Shown: in pieces, positions 37,556 through 49,516 of the stretch
How positions within the stretch are numbered: the stretch's first letter is position 1
How the letters are laid out: each line of letters starts with the position of its first letter
Origin: Bog-793 sp035625025
Lineage (GTDB): Bacteria; Actinomycetota; Acidimicrobiia; Acidimicrobiales; Bog-793
NCBI GenBank assembly: GCA_035625025.1
Contig: DASPQJ010000015.1
Coordinates: forward strand, 32,109 to 96,108
Reading direction: 5' to 3'
Length of the DNA: 64,000 bases
Notes under the pieces: generated by a model
The model's input: only the letters and a program-made list of their open reading frames with translations
Told to the model about the DNA's origin: nothing
The model's database searches: none
Made by a program: the position numbers and the translations under genes

Positions 37556-38415
37556 ACGGCGCCCGGGTCGCCCTCGCGACTTGTGCGGGCCTCCCCGATC
37601 TCGGCGAAGACGGGCCCGCGATGACGGAGGCGTTGGCCGCGCGCGGCGTCACGGCGACCCCCGAGGTCTGGGACGCGCCAGAAGTCGACTGGTCGCGGTT
37701 CGACCTCGTCGTCATCCGCGGCACCTGGGACTACACCGAGCGACGCGACGAGTTCCTCGCCTGGGCCCGATCCGTCGCCCGCCTTGCCAACCCCTACTCC
37801 GTCATCGAGTGGAACACCGACAAGACCTACCTCGCCGACCTCGCGGCCGCGGGAGTTGCGACCATCCCGACGACGTGGTGTCACCCGGGCTCAGCGGTCC
37901 GACTGCCCGCCGGCGAGATAGTCGTCAAGCCCTCCGTCGGCGCCGGGACCCGGGATTGCGGCCGCTACGGACCTCGGGACCGGGAGCGCGCCCTCGGCCA
38001 CGTCGAGAGGCTGCTCCGGGCCGGCCGCACGGTTCTCGTGCAGCCGTACCTGGGGGCCTTCGAGGGCTCGGGTGAACGCGGACTCGTCTATCTCGGGAAC
38101 CGTTACAGCCACACGATCGCCAAACCCGCCCGTCTCGGCCAGCGCGGGCCGTACGTCGACGGCACGCCCGCCGGGGAGGTCGTCGCCACGACGCCCACCG
38201 CGAGCGAGCGGGCCTTCGCCGAGAAAGTCCTCGCCGCGATCCCCGCCGGGCGGGAGAACCTCCTCTACGCCCGTGTCGATCTCGTCACCGACGCCGCGGG
38301 GAAGCCCGCCCTCGTCGAAGCGGAACTGACCGAGCCGCTTTTGTTCCTTGACTGCGAACCGCGGAGCCCGGCCCTTTTCGCGCAAGCCGTCACGGCCTGG
38401 CTGGCGCGGTTCTGA
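37552..38415 (+). CDS. ATP-grasp enzyme (RimK/glutathione-synthetase-like)
   Basis: A 287-aa protein. A Rossmann-like start (VALATCAGLPDL; VVIRGTWDYTERRDEFLAW) is followed by an ATP-grasp domain: NTDKTYLADLAAAGV, GEIVVKPSVGAGTRD, a loop YLGNRYSHTIAK, and the metal-binding end YARVDLVTD and LVEAELTEPLLF. The family forms amide or peptide-like bonds from a carboxylate and a nucleophile using ATP; the substrates are unknown. GTG 37552 overlaps the upstream stop. The longer frame to 37084 is a shadow of the upstream gene. Confidence 0.8.
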   Translation: MNGARVALATCAGLPDLGEDGPAMTEALAARGVTATPEVWDAPEVDWSRFDLVVIRGTWDYTERRDEFLAWARSVARLANPYSVIEWNTDKTYLADLAAAGVATIPTTWCHPGSAVRLPAGEIVVKPSVGAGTRDCGRYGPRDRERALGHVERLLRAGRTVLVQPYLGAFEGSGERGLVYLGNRYSHTIAKPARLGQRGPYVDGTPAGEVVATTPTASERAFAEKVLAAIPAGRENLLYARVDLVTDAAGKPALVEAELTEPLLFLDCEPRSPALFAQAVTAWLARF

Positions 38416-38500
38416 CGAACGCGCCGGGAGCGGGCGGTGCGATCGGGTCGTCCCGCCGGGACGCCGGCCGGACTTTCTCGCCCGGTAGCCTGGGACGACC

Positions 38501-41500
38501 GTGGCGGGATACCTCGAACTGCTCTCCGAGCGCGTCGTCATCTTCGACGGCGCGACCGGCACGAACCTGCAGCAACGCGCCCTCGGGCCGGACGACTTCG
38601 GGGGTCCAGAGCTCGAGGGCTGCCTCGAGGTGCTCGTCGCGACCCGCCCGGACGTCGTCCAGGAGCTCCACCGGGCGTTCCTCGACGTCGGGGTGGACGT
38701 CGTCGAGACCAACTCGTTCGGCGCCTTCCCCGTCGTGCTCGCCGAGTACCAGATCGCCGGGCGTGCCGCCGAGCTCGCCCGACGCTCCGCCGAGCTCGCC
38801 CGGGAGGTCGCGCACGGTTACTCGACACCGGACCACCCGCGGTTCGTCGCCGGCAGCATCGGGCCGGGGACGAAATTCCCGTCGCTCGGCCAGATCTCGT
38901 TTGCCCAGCTGCGCGACGCCTACGAGGTCGAAGCGGCGGCCCTCCTCGAGGGGGGCGTCGACCTGCTCTGCATCGAGACCGCCTACGACCCGCTGGGCGC
39001 CAAGGCCGCCCTCGTCGCCTGCCGGCGGGCGATGGCGACGACCGGCATCACCGTGCCACTGCAGGTCCAGGTGACGATCGAGGCCACCGGTCGGATGCTG
39101 CCGGGGACGGAGATCGCCGCCGCGCTCTGCGCGCTCGAGGCGATGCGTCCTGACGTCGTCGGGATCAACTGCGGGACGGGTCCGACCGAGATGTACGAGC
39201 CGCTGCGCTACCTGGCGGCGCACGCGACTCTCCCGGTCTCGGCCTCGCCGAACGCCGGGCTCCCCTCGGTCGTCGAGGGCCGGATGCACTACGACCTCAC
39301 CGCCGACGAGCTCGCCGAGCACCTCCACCGGTTCGCGACCGAGCTCGGAGCGTCCGTGATCGGCGGATGCTGCGGCACGACGCCGACGCACCTCGGCGCC
39401 GTCGTGCGACGCTGCGCGGGGCTCGAGCCCGTGCGCCGTCGTGCCGCCCACGAGGCCGGCGCGGCCTCCCTCTTCAGCTTCGTGCCCTTTTCCCAGGAGC
39501 TCTCCTTCCTCGTCATCGGCGAGCGCACCAACGCCAACGGGTCGAAGCGCTTCCGGGAGGCGATGCTCGCCGGGGACTTCGACACGACGACCGCGATGGC
39601 CCGCGACCAGGTGCGCGAGGGCGCGCACCTCATCGACGTCTGCGTCGACTACACCGGCGCCGACGGCGTCTCCGACATGCACGAGGTGATGAGTCGAATC
39701 GCGACGCAATCGACCGCGCCCGTCGTCGTCGACTCGACCGAGACCGCCGTCGTGCGCACCGCCCTCGAACTGCTCGGTGGGCGCGCCGTCATCAACTCGG
39801 TGAACCTCGAAGACGGCGACGGCCCGGGCACAAGGCTCGACGCCTTCCTGTCGCTCGCGGCCGAGTTCGGAGCCGCCGTCATCTGCAGCTGCATCGACGA
39901 GCGCGGACAGGCCCGCACCGCGGAGTGGAAACTCGCCGCGGCCCGCGCCCTCCACGACCTCGCTGTCGGGCGCTACGGACTCGTACCCGAAGACCTCTTC
40001 TTCGACCCCCTCGCGCTGCCCCTCTCGACGGGAATGGAGGAGAGTCGGCGCGACGGCATCGAGACCATCGCGGCGATCGGGGCCATCAAACGGGAGCTTC
40101 CCGGCGTGCACACCGTGCTCGGCATCTCGAACGTCTCCTTCGGCCTCGCCCCGCCGGCCCGCCAGGTGCTGAACGCCGTGTTCCTCCACGAGTGCGTCGC
40201 GGCCGGCCTCGACGCCGCGATCGTCCACGCCGGCCGGATCGCGCCGCTCCACAAGATCGACCCCGTCCACCGGGAGATCTGCCTCGATCTCATCCACGAC
40301 CGGCGGCGCGCCGGTTACGACCCGCTGGCGGCCCTCACCGACGCCTTCTCGGGGACGGAGTCGGCCCCGGCACCCGTCGAGGACCGCGCCTCCTGGCCGG
40401 TCGAGAAGCGGCTCGGTCAGCGCATCGTCGACGGCGACCGGGTGGGGCTCGACAGCGACCTCGACGAGGCCCTGCGGGGCCACGGCGCCCTCGAGATCGT
40501 GAACGACGTCCTGCTGCCGGGGATGAAGACGGTCGGCGACCTCTTCGCCTCGGGCGAGATGCAGCTCCCCTTCGTTCTCCAGGCGGCCGAGACGATGAAG
40601 GCCGCCGTGTCCTACCTCGAGCCGCACGTCGAGCGGAGCGTATCCGGCGGGCGGGGCACCGTCGTGCTCGCGACCGTGAAGGGCGACGTTCACGACATCG
40701 GCAAGAACCTCGTCGACATCATCCTCACGAACAACGGCTACGCGGTCCACAACCTCGGCATCAAGGTGCCGATCAACGACATCCTGGACAAAGCCGACCA
40801 AGTCTGCGCCGACGCGATCGGCATGAGCGGGCTGCTCGTGCGCTCAACGCTCGTCATGCGCGAGAACCTCGAGGAGATGAACCGGCGCGGCCGCACCGCG
40901 ACACCGATCCTCCTCGGCGGGGCCGCCCTCACCCGCAGCTACGTCGAGCGCGACCTGCGCGAGGTCTACAAGGGCCGGGTCTTCTACGGCAAGGACGCCT
41001 TCGAGGGCCTGCGGACGCTCGATCGGCTGATGACCGAGAAGGCGACGGGCGAGATCGACCCGAGCTTCGGCACGACGCCGTCCGGACGCAAGCTGCCGCC
41101 CCGCAGAAGCGCCGGGACCGCTCTCGTCGACCCGGCGACGCTGCCGCGCCGCTCGCCCCTCGTCGACCCGGACAATCCCGTCTTCGCGCCGCCCTTTCTC
41201 GGCACACGGGTCGCGAAGGGGATCGGGCTCGACGACATCGGGGCCTATCTCAACGAGACGGCACTGTTCCGCAACCAGTGGGGCTACCGGCCGATCCCCG
41301 AAGAGAGCGACGAGGAATTCAAAGAACGCGTCCGCGCCGAGCTGCGCAGCCGGCTCGACGAGGCCAAAGCCGACGATGTGCTCGTCCCCCAGGTCGCCTG
41401 GGGCTACTTCGTCGCCGGATCCGCCGGTGACGACCTCGTCGTGTTCGCTGACGCGGCCCGCGAGGTCGAGCTCAGCCGATTCCGCTTCCCGCGCCAGCGC

Positions 41501-41965
41501 GAACACCCTTATCTGTGCATCGCCGACTTCTTCCGCCCGGCGAACGGGGCAGACGTGGACTACGCGGCCTTCTTCGTGGCCTCGATCGGCGCCGACGCCT
41601 CCCGCCGGGCCCGAGAGCTCTTCGCCGCCGACCGCTACCGTGACTATGTCGCGCTCCACGGCCTGTCGGTCGAGATGACCGAGGCCCTCGCCGAGTACTG
41701 GCACTGGCGCATCCGGGAGGAATGGGGCTTCGCCGCCGAGGACGGCCCCAGCCTCATCGGGCTGTTCCGCCAGAAGTACCGCGGCGGCCGCTACTCCTGG
41801 GGCTACCCCGCCTGCCCAGCGCTCGAGGACAACGCCAAGGTCGTCGAACTGCTCGGCGCCAGCCGGATCGGCGTCACGGTCTCGGAGGGATACCAGCTCG
41901 AACCGGAGCAGACGACCCTCGCCCTCGTCTGCCACCACCCCCAGGCGAAGTACTTCGTCGCCTGA
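38501..41965 (+). CDS. metH: Cobalamin-dependent methionine synthase
   Basis: Methylates homocysteine from methyl-tetrahydrofolate via B12. 1154 aa with the full module order. The homocysteine domain (1-~320) has zinc ligands C224, C290 and C291 (INCGTG, GGCCGTTP). The folate-binding TIM barrel (about 340-600) has FLVIGERTNANGSKRF. The B12 cap and Rossmann domains (about 630-880) have H731 as lower cobalt ligand in GDVHDIGKN. The AdoMet reactivation domain (about 890-1154) ends in ACPALEDNAKV. Start GTG 38501. The 85-bp upstream gap is too short for a cobalamin riboswitch and none is seen. Confidence 0.96.
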   Translation: MAGYLELLSERVVIFDGATGTNLQQRALGPDDFGGPELEGCLEVLVATRPDVVQELHRAFLDVGVDVVETNSFGAFPVVLAEYQIAGRAAELARRSAELAREVAHGYSTPDHPRFVAGSIGPGTKFPSLGQISFAQLRDAYEVEAAALLEGGVDLLCIETAYDPLGAKAALVACRRAMATTGITVPLQVQVTIEATGRMLPGTEIAAALCALEAMRPDVVGINCGTGPTEMYEPLRYLAAHATLPVSASPNAGLPSVVEGRMHYDLTADELAEHLHRFATELGASVIGGCCGTTPTHLGAVVRRCAGLEPVRRRAAHEAGAASLFSFVPFSQELSFLVIGERTNANGSKRFREAMLAGDFDTTTAMARDQVREGAHLIDVCVDYTGADGVSDMHEVMSRIATQSTAPVVVDSTETAVVRTALELLGGRAVINSVNLEDGDGPGTRLDAFLSLAAEFGAAVICSCIDERGQARTAEWKLAAARALHDLAVGRYGLVPEDLFFDPLALPLSTGMEESRRDGIETIAAIGAIKRELPGVHTVLGISNVSFGLAPPARQVLNAVFLHECVAAGLDAAIVHAGRIAPLHKIDPVHREICLDLIHDRRRAGYDPLAALTDAFSGTESAPAPVEDRASWPVEKRLGQRIVDGDRVGLDSDLDEALRGHGALEIVNDVLLPGMKTVGDLFASGEMQLPFVLQAAETMKAAVSYLEPHVERSVSGGRGTVVLATVKGDVHDIGKNLVDIILTNNGYAVHNLGIKVPINDILDKADQVCADAIGMSGLLVRSTLVMRENLEEMNRRGRTATPILLGGAALTRSYVERDLREVYKGRVFYGKDAFEGLRTLDRLMTEKATGEIDPSFGTTPSGRKLPPRRSAGTALVDPATLPRRSPLVDPDNPVFAPPFLGTRVAKGIGLDDIGAYLNETALFRNQWGYRPIPEESDEEFKERVRAELRSRLDEAKADDVLVPQVAWGYFVAGSAGDDLVVFADAAREVELSRFRFPRQREHPYLCIADFFRPANGADVDYAAFFVASIGADASRRARELFAADRYRDYVALHGLSVEMTEALAEYWHWRIREEWGFAAEDGPSLIGLFRQKYRGGRYSWGYPACPALEDNAKVVELLGASRIGVTVSEGYQLEPEQTTLALVCHHPQAKYFVA

Positions 41966-42006
41966 GAACGCCCGACGACGTAAGCGCCATCCGGTAGCGT
42001 CGGATC

Positions 42007-42717
42007 GTGACCCGGGAGACGACCGACGCGACCTTCCAAGCCGACGTAGTCGCCCGCTCCGCCGAGGTGCCCGTCGTCGTCGATCTCTGGGCACCCTGGT
42101 GCGGACCGTGCCGAACCCTCGGACCCCTCCTCGAGAAGGTCGTCGACGAGACTGGGGGAGCCGTCGAGCTCGTCACGGTGAACGTGGACGAGAACCCCCA
42201 GGTCGCCCGGGCCTTCCAGGTGCAGTCCATCCCCGCGGTGTACGCGATGCGCGAGGGCAGGGTCGTCGACGGCTTCATCGGTGCCGTCGGGGAGCCCGCC
42301 GTGCGCGACTTCGTCGCCCGGCTGGCACCGGCGCCTTCCGAGGCGGACCGCCTCACCGAGCTCGGCGACGAGAACTCGCTGCGGGCCGCGCTCGAGCTGC
42401 AACCTGACCATCCCGGAGCGGTCGCCGCCCTCGCCGAGCTCCTCGTCGGGCGCGGCGCGGCCGAAGAGGCGCTCGGCTTGCTCGAGCGGATCCCGGAAAC
42501 CGACCGGACCCGTCGAGTCGCGGCCGCGGCCCGGCTCGCCCGCAAGGACCCGGTGCCCGGGACAGAGTCCTTCGAGGCGCACCTCGAGAATCTCCTCGCC
42601 AGGGTGAGGTCGGACGACGAGGCCCGTCAGGAGTACCTCGACCTGCTGGAGACGATGGATCCCGAGGACCCGCGCCGGGACCGCTACCGGCGGGCCCTCG
42701 CCTCGCAGCTGTTCTGA
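42007..42717 (+). CDS. Thioredoxin-fold protein with C-terminal TPR-like region (CnoX-like)
   Basis: A 236-aa protein. The thioredoxin domain (about 5-108) has WCGPC at 31-35, an intact redox-active CxxC, and the cis-Pro SIPAVYAM. The C-terminal half is helical and tetratricopeptide-like (ALELQPDHPGAVAALAELL, GAAEEALGLLERIP). This matches actinobacterial co-chaperone thioredoxins, which protect clients under oxidative stress. Starts 41 bp after metH, so co-transcription is likely. Confidence 0.88.
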   Translation: MTRETTDATFQADVVARSAEVPVVVDLWAPWCGPCRTLGPLLEKVVDETGGAVELVTVNVDENPQVARAFQVQSIPAVYAMREGRVVDGFIGAVGEPAVRDFVARLAPAPSEADRLTELGDENSLRAALELQPDHPGAVAALAELLVGRGAAEEALGLLERIPETDRTRRVAAAARLARKDPVPGTESFEAHLENLLARVRSDDEARQEYLDLLETMDPEDPRRDRYRRALASQLF

Positions 42718-42723
42718 CCGGAG

Positions 42724-43605
42724 ATGGGCGCCCCGAACGACGGCCCCCGCGTCGTGCGGGTGGATGCGCCCCACTTCGTCGAGCTCGGGCCGCGCCGCTA
42801 CGACGTGACGACGCGCGCCCTCGTCATGGGAATCGTCAACCGCACGCCAGATTCGTTCTACGACCGGGGCGCGACGTTCGATCTTTCCCGCGCCCTCGCC
42901 CGGGCCGAGCGTCTCGTCACCGAGGGCGCCGACGTCATCGACGTCGGTGGCGTCAAAGCCGGGGGCGGCGATGACGTCACCGCGACCGAGGAGCTCGACC
43001 GGGTCGTCCCGACCGTCGCGACGATCGCCGAGCGGCTCGACGTCGCGATTTCGGTCGACACCTGGCGCGCCGAGGTCGCCGCGGCCGCGTACGCGGCCGG
43101 GGCGGTGCTCGGCAATGACATCAGCGGCTTCGCCGACCCCGCCTATCTCGGCGTCGCGGCCCGCCATGGCGCGTCGGTCGTCGCGACCCATATCCGGTTG
43201 CGACCCCGCGTCGACGATCCCGATCCCCGCTACCCCGACGACGACGTCGTCGGCGCCGTCGAACATTTCCTCGCCGACCGCCTCGAGATGGCCCTTCTCG
43301 CGGGGATCCCGCGGGCGCGGGTGCTCTTCGACGTGGGACTCGATCTCGGCAAGACGACCCCACAGTCCCTCGAACTTCTCCGCGCCCTCGACCGTTTCGC
43401 GGCAATGGGACAGACGCTCCTCCTGTCGGCCTCGAACAAAGGCTTCCTCGGTGAGCTCCTCGGGTTGGCAGTCGACGAACGTGAGGACGCCTCGCTCGCC
43501 GCCGTCGCCTTCGGCGTGGCGCGAGGCTGCCGGGTCGTCCGGGTCCACGACGCCGCCCGGGCGCGACGCGCCGTCGACGCGCTGGCCGCGGTGCTCGCGG
43601 CATGA
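42724..43605 (+). CDS. FolP2-type dihydropteroate-synthase-like protein
   Basis: A 293-aa TIM barrel of the pterin-binding family. VMGIVNRTPDSFYDRG matches the N-terminal DHPS block. The second block reads VIDVGGVKAGGGDDV instead of the DHPS GGESTRPG loop. NDISGF replaces the usual ND-x-SG block, and SASNKGFLGEL holds the Lys of the C-terminal site. The GGVKAG form is that of mycobacterial FolP2, which is reported to lack DHPS activity. Its role is thus uncertain, and a second true folP would be expected elsewhere. ATGA overlap joins it to holA. Confidence 0.85.
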   Translation: MGAPNDGPRVVRVDAPHFVELGPRRYDVTTRALVMGIVNRTPDSFYDRGATFDLSRALARAERLVTEGADVIDVGGVKAGGGDDVTATEELDRVVPTVATIAERLDVAISVDTWRAEVAAAAYAAGAVLGNDISGFADPAYLGVAARHGASVVATHIRLRPRVDDPDPRYPDDDVVGAVEHFLADRLEMALLAGIPRARVLFDVGLDLGKTTPQSLELLRALDRFAAMGQTLLLSASNKGFLGELLGLAVDEREDASLAAVAFGVARGCRVVRVHDAARARRAVDALAAVLAA

Positions 43606-44666
43606 CGTCGGTCTTTCTCGCCGCCGACGGCGCGCCGCACGCCGCCTACCTCGTCCTGGGCGAGGACCCGGGACTCGTCAGCCAGGCCCTCTCGGCACTC
43701 CTCGTCGAGCTCGAGTCGCTCGACGGCGCCGGAGCGGGGGCCGTCGAGGAATACGGCCCGGCCGGTTCCGAGACAAACCAGGCCGAGTCCTTCCCGCTCG
43801 GCCCGGTCGTCGACGCCTGCCGAACCCCGCCGTTCCTCGCGGCGTGGCGCGTCGTCGTCGTACGCGACGCCAACCTCCTCGAGGCCGCGCCGCTTCGCGA
43901 ACTCGTCGCCTGCATCGCGGATCCCCTCCCGCGGACCGTCCTCGTCGTCGTCTACACCGGCCGGCGCGCCCCCGCCGCCCTCACCGAGGCGATCCGGACC
44001 GCCGGTCGGGTCGTCGAGGCCGAACCCGCCCCGAACTCCCGGGCCCGGACCCAGTGGTTCGCCGAGCGACTGCGGCGCGGCCCGGTCCGTCTCAGCCCCC
44101 CGGCGCTCGAACTTCTCGAAGAGCACCTCGGCGAAGACCTCGCGCGACTCGACGGCCTGCTCGGAACGCTCGAAGCGGCCTTCGGGACGGGGGCGACGGT
44201 CGAAGCCGACGAGCTCGCGCCGTTCCTCGGCACGGCCGGCGGGGTGGCATCGTGGGACCTCACCGACGCGATCGACGCCGGCGATGTCTCGCGCGCCCTC
44301 GCCCTCCTCGCCCGTCTCCTCGGCCCGGGTGAACGCAGCCCCTTCCAGGTCGTCGCCCTCCTCCACCGCCACTATGGGGCGATGCTGCGGCTCGACGGCT
44401 CCGGCATCAGCGACGAGCAGTCCGCCGCGGCCGCGACCGACTTGAAGCCCTACCCGGCGAGAAAGGCGCTCACCGCCTCGCGCCGCCTCGGGCACGCCGG
44501 CATCGCGCGCGCGATTGGGTTGCTCGCCGACGCCGACCTCGCCCTGCGGGGTGAATCGGGTTGGCGCGACGAACTCGTCCTGGAGGTCCTCGTCGCGCGT
44601 CTGGCGCGACTGTCCTCCAGCCGGGCGGTGGCGCCCCGCGCGAGCCGGCGAGCGCGAGCCCGATGA
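43602..44666 (+). CDS. holA: DNA polymerase III subunit delta
   Basis: Clamp-loader subunit that opens the beta clamp. 354 aa: N-terminal AAA+-like domain (YLVLGEDPGLVSQALSALL; VVVRDANLLEA; VLVVVYTGRRAP), middle SPPALELLEEHLGEDLARLDGLLGTL and a C-terminal collar region (ALLARLLGPGERSPFQVVALLHRHY; KPYPARKALTASRRLG). No intact Walker A, as expected for delta. Coupled to both neighbours by 4-nt overlaps. Confidence 0.85.
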   Translation: MTSVFLAADGAPHAAYLVLGEDPGLVSQALSALLVELESLDGAGAGAVEEYGPAGSETNQAESFPLGPVVDACRTPPFLAAWRVVVVRDANLLEAAPLRELVACIADPLPRTVLVVVYTGRRAPAALTEAIRTAGRVVEAEPAPNSRARTQWFAERLRRGPVRLSPPALELLEEHLGEDLARLDGLLGTLEAAFGTGATVEADELAPFLGTAGGVASWDLTDAIDAGDVSRALALLARLLGPGERSPFQVVALLHRHYGAMLRLDGSGISDEQSAAAATDLKPYPARKALTASRRLGHAGIARAIGLLADADLALRGESGWRDELVLEVLVARLARLSSSRAVAPRASRRARAR

Positions 44667-45487
44667 GCCAGGCTCCGACCGGGCCCGACCCGACGGCGCT
44701 CGCCCGGCTGGCGGCGGATCTCGCCCGCCAGGCCGGTCAGCTCCTCGTCGAGGCGGGTCGGCACCGCCGGGCTCGTGCCGCGCTCGCCGAGGCGGCGACG
44801 CGCAAGTCCTCCGCGACCGACTTGGTGACCGCGGCGGACCAGGCGAGCGAGCGCCTCATCGTCGGCGGCATCACGAGCACCCGTCCCGACGACGCCATCC
44901 TCGGCGAGGAGGGCAGCGACCATGCCGGCAAGTCCGGGCTCACCTGGATCATCGATCCGCTCGACGGAACGATCAATTACGTCTACGGCTTCGGGACCTG
45001 GGCCGTCTCGATCGCTGTCGCCGACGATTCCGGCACGCTCGCCGGCGCGGTCTACGACCCTTTGCGCGACGAGATGTTTTCCGCCGCCCGCGGCCACGGC
45101 GCCCACCTCGACGGCCGACCGCTCGGCTCGCTCGACGCCCCGCCGCTCGGGGAATCCCTCATCGGGACCGGTTTCAGCTACGCCGCGGAAACCCGCCGCG
45201 GCCAGGCGAGACTGCTCCCGGTGGTCCTGCCGCGGGTGCGCGACGTTCGGCGCGCCGGGTCCGCTGCGCTCGACCTGTGCTACGTCGGCGCCGGACGGCT
45301 GAACGGCTACTACGAGGCCGGGCTCCATCCCTGGGACCGCGCCGCCGGACTGTTGGTCGCGACGGAGTCGGGGGCGGCCTTCGCAGACGTCGACGACCTC
45401 GTCCCGCACCGCTCGACGCTCGTCGTCGCCCCGCCGGGACTCCTCGACGAGTTGTGCTCGCTCCTCAGGGAGGCGGCGCGCCGCTGA
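44663..45487 (+). CDS. Inositol-monophosphatase-family phosphatase
   Basis: A 274-aa Mg-dependent phosphatase. DLVTAADQASERLI and ILGEEGS carry metal ligands, WIIDPLDGTINYVYGFGTWAVSIAV is the signature IMP block, and LHPWDRAAGLLVATESGA the last metal site. Substrates could be inositol-1-phosphate, histidinol phosphate or fructose-1,6-bisphosphate; actinobacteria carry several paralogues. ATG 44663 overlaps the holA stop. Confidence 0.9.
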   Translation: MSQAPTGPDPTALARLAADLARQAGQLLVEAGRHRRARAALAEAATRKSSATDLVTAADQASERLIVGGITSTRPDDAILGEEGSDHAGKSGLTWIIDPLDGTINYVYGFGTWAVSIAVADDSGTLAGAVYDPLRDEMFSAARGHGAHLDGRPLGSLDAPPLGESLIGTGFSYAAETRRGQARLLPVVLPRVRDVRRAGSAALDLCYVGAGRLNGYYEAGLHPWDRAAGLLVATESGAAFADVDDLVPHRSTLVVAPPGLLDELCSLLREAARR

Positions 45488-45584
45488 CTACCATGCCACG
45501 TGCCGCGGCGATGAAGGACCGGAACGCCGACAGTGGGGCAGCCCGTCGTGGCGCGGCTGCCAGGAGACGGAAGGACGAACGACC

Positions 45585-47936
<2,352 letters not shown>

Positions 47937-48058
47937 GTCGCGGGCCGCGTCCCTCGGGAAGGCCGCCGGCTCCGGCGCGCTCGGGGATCGCGGCGCGCCT
48001 GCCGGCGAATTCGGCCCCAGCGCGCGGCGCGCCGCTCTCACCTTTCCGAGAAAGCGTG

Positions 48059-49516
48059 CTAAGCGTTCAAGATTCCGGCGCCGGTGTCCGCGTCGGAGAG
48101 GTAGAGGTAGTACTCACCACAGTCGCCGGCGACGGTGTGGAACGGGATGCCGTAAACGGCCCAGACGAGCTCTCCCTGGTACTCGGCGAGCAGCACCTCG
48201 TAGCGCTCGTACGGGCGCGGCGGGCCGAAGGCTTTCTCGAACTCTCGCCAGATGGGCGCGGCGCTGATCTTTGGCGAGGAGGCGGGTTGCGCCGGCTGCA
48301 GGTAACCGCCGCCCGGCCCGAGGGCGGGGACGAGGGACAAGGGGGACGCGAGCCGACGCGGCTCCGGCATCGCCGGTGCCGGGCCCGTCGGACAGGCGCC
48401 GGCCCCGCGAGTGTCGGCCCGTCCGGGCGTCGCCCGCAGCGAATCGAAGATGGCGCGCGCGACCTGCGGCGCGGCTCCGAGGCCGAGCCTGATGCTCACC
48501 CGGCCGTACCAGAGGGAAACCGGTGGCCCGAAGTCCAGGTAGTCCGGATAGGCGCGGAGACTCGCGCCCGCCGGCGCGCGCAGGGTGACCGCGTCGCCCG
48601 GCACCCCGTAGAACCCCTTCGCCGGCTTCAGCCACAGACCGGCGTAGTTGTCCGGTTGCGAGGGGCAATACACCGCGATGGGAGTGGAGTCGGGACCGAG
48701 GAGGACCTCGCCGTCGAGCTGAAAGCCGCCGCATTCGCCCCCCTCGTCGGCGTGATCGCCGTTGACGACCGGCCAGGAACCGGGCACCCGAGCGGTGAGA
48801 CCCCCATAGGTGACGCTCTTCCAGTGCGCCCCCGGGCGGGCAACGGGTCCCGCGCCAAAGACGATCCCGATCGGCGAGGGGCCGAGGCTGGCGAGCACGG
48901 CCGCCGGCACCGGGCCGGTGAGCGTGATCTCCACCCCGAAAGCGGGGATGCGGACCGTGACGAGGCGCGCTCTTGGGGCCGGCGCGACGAGAACGGCGAT
49001 GCCATTGATCTTCCGGCGGCCTTCTCGCGCCCCGGCGCGACCAGCGAGGTCGCGCATCGTGACGACGGCCGGGGGGAACCTGAGACGGCACATCCTGGCA
49101 ACGTCGCTTTCCGTCTCGCTCCCGACGAAGACGACCCCCCCTGCCGTTGTAGAGCATTCCTGCTCACTCGACGAGTCGATGCTCCAACCCCCGGGAACCC
49201 AGAGACGGGCGAGGCCCCAGTCCACGGGCTGCCAGCCCGGCGGCCCGCGGTGCGACGTCAACGTGGGCAGCCCGTGCGGCGCGGCGGGCACGACCGCGCC
49301 CGCGCCGCGCGCCGGGAAGAAGGCGCTCGGTGCCGCGGCGAAAGCCCCGGCGACGCAAGCAACGCCGAGGCTCACGGCGAGCGCGCCCGCCTGGCCGCCA
49401 CGACGAGGGCGCCGGCGCTCGTCATCGCTGGGCGACCCGAACCTGCTCGGGTCCGGCGGACGGAGGAACAAGGACAGGTGGAGAGCCGACCCCTTGCCGC
49501 ACGTCCAACGACCCAC
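48059..49516 (-). CDS. Secreted or membrane-anchored protein of unknown function
   Basis: Up to 485 aa. A basic N-terminus precedes a hydrophobic segment at about 43-66 (GALAVSLGVACVAGAFAAAP). The exported part contains repeated beta-rich units with the phrases ARLWVPGGWSIDSS and TARVPGSWPVVNGD, and FPPAVVTMRDL, suggesting a duplicated domain. Several paired cysteines (ECGGFQ, CPSQPD) suggest disulfides. No family recognised. The GTG at 49516 is the furthest start; an internal start nearer the membrane helix is possible. It lies downstream of the SGNH/MBOAT pair on the same strand. Confidence 0.65.
   Translation of the reverse strand: MGRWTCGKGSALHLSLFLRPPDPSRFGSPSDDERRRPRRGGQAGALAVSLGVACVAGAFAAAPSAFFPARGAGAVVPAAPHGLPTLTSHRGPPGWQPVDWGLARLWVPGGWSIDSSSEQECSTTAGGVVFVGSETESDVARMCRLRFPPAVVTMRDLAGRAGAREGRRKINGIAVLVAPAPRARLVTVRIPAFGVEITLTGPVPAAVLASLGPSPIGIVFGAGPVARPGAHWKSVTYGGLTARVPGSWPVVNGDHADEGGECGGFQLDGEVLLGPDSTPIAVYCPSQPDNYAGLWLKPAKGFYGVPGDAVTLRAPAGASLRAYPDYLDFGPPVSLWYGRVSIRLGLGAAPQVARAIFDSLRATPGRADTRGAGACPTGPAPAMPEPRRLASPLSLVPALGPGGGYLQPAQPASSPKISAAPIWREFEKAFGPPRPYERYEVLLAEYQGELVWAVYGIPFHTVAGDCGEYYLYLSDADTGAGILNA

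Noticed and set aside
38416..38500. Cobalamin riboswitch before metH
   Set aside because: Only 85 bp are available and no B12-box-like sequence is seen.
38390..40801. 803-codon open frame antisense to metH
   Set aside because: metH motifs are intact on the other strand, and the antisense product has no recognisable domain.
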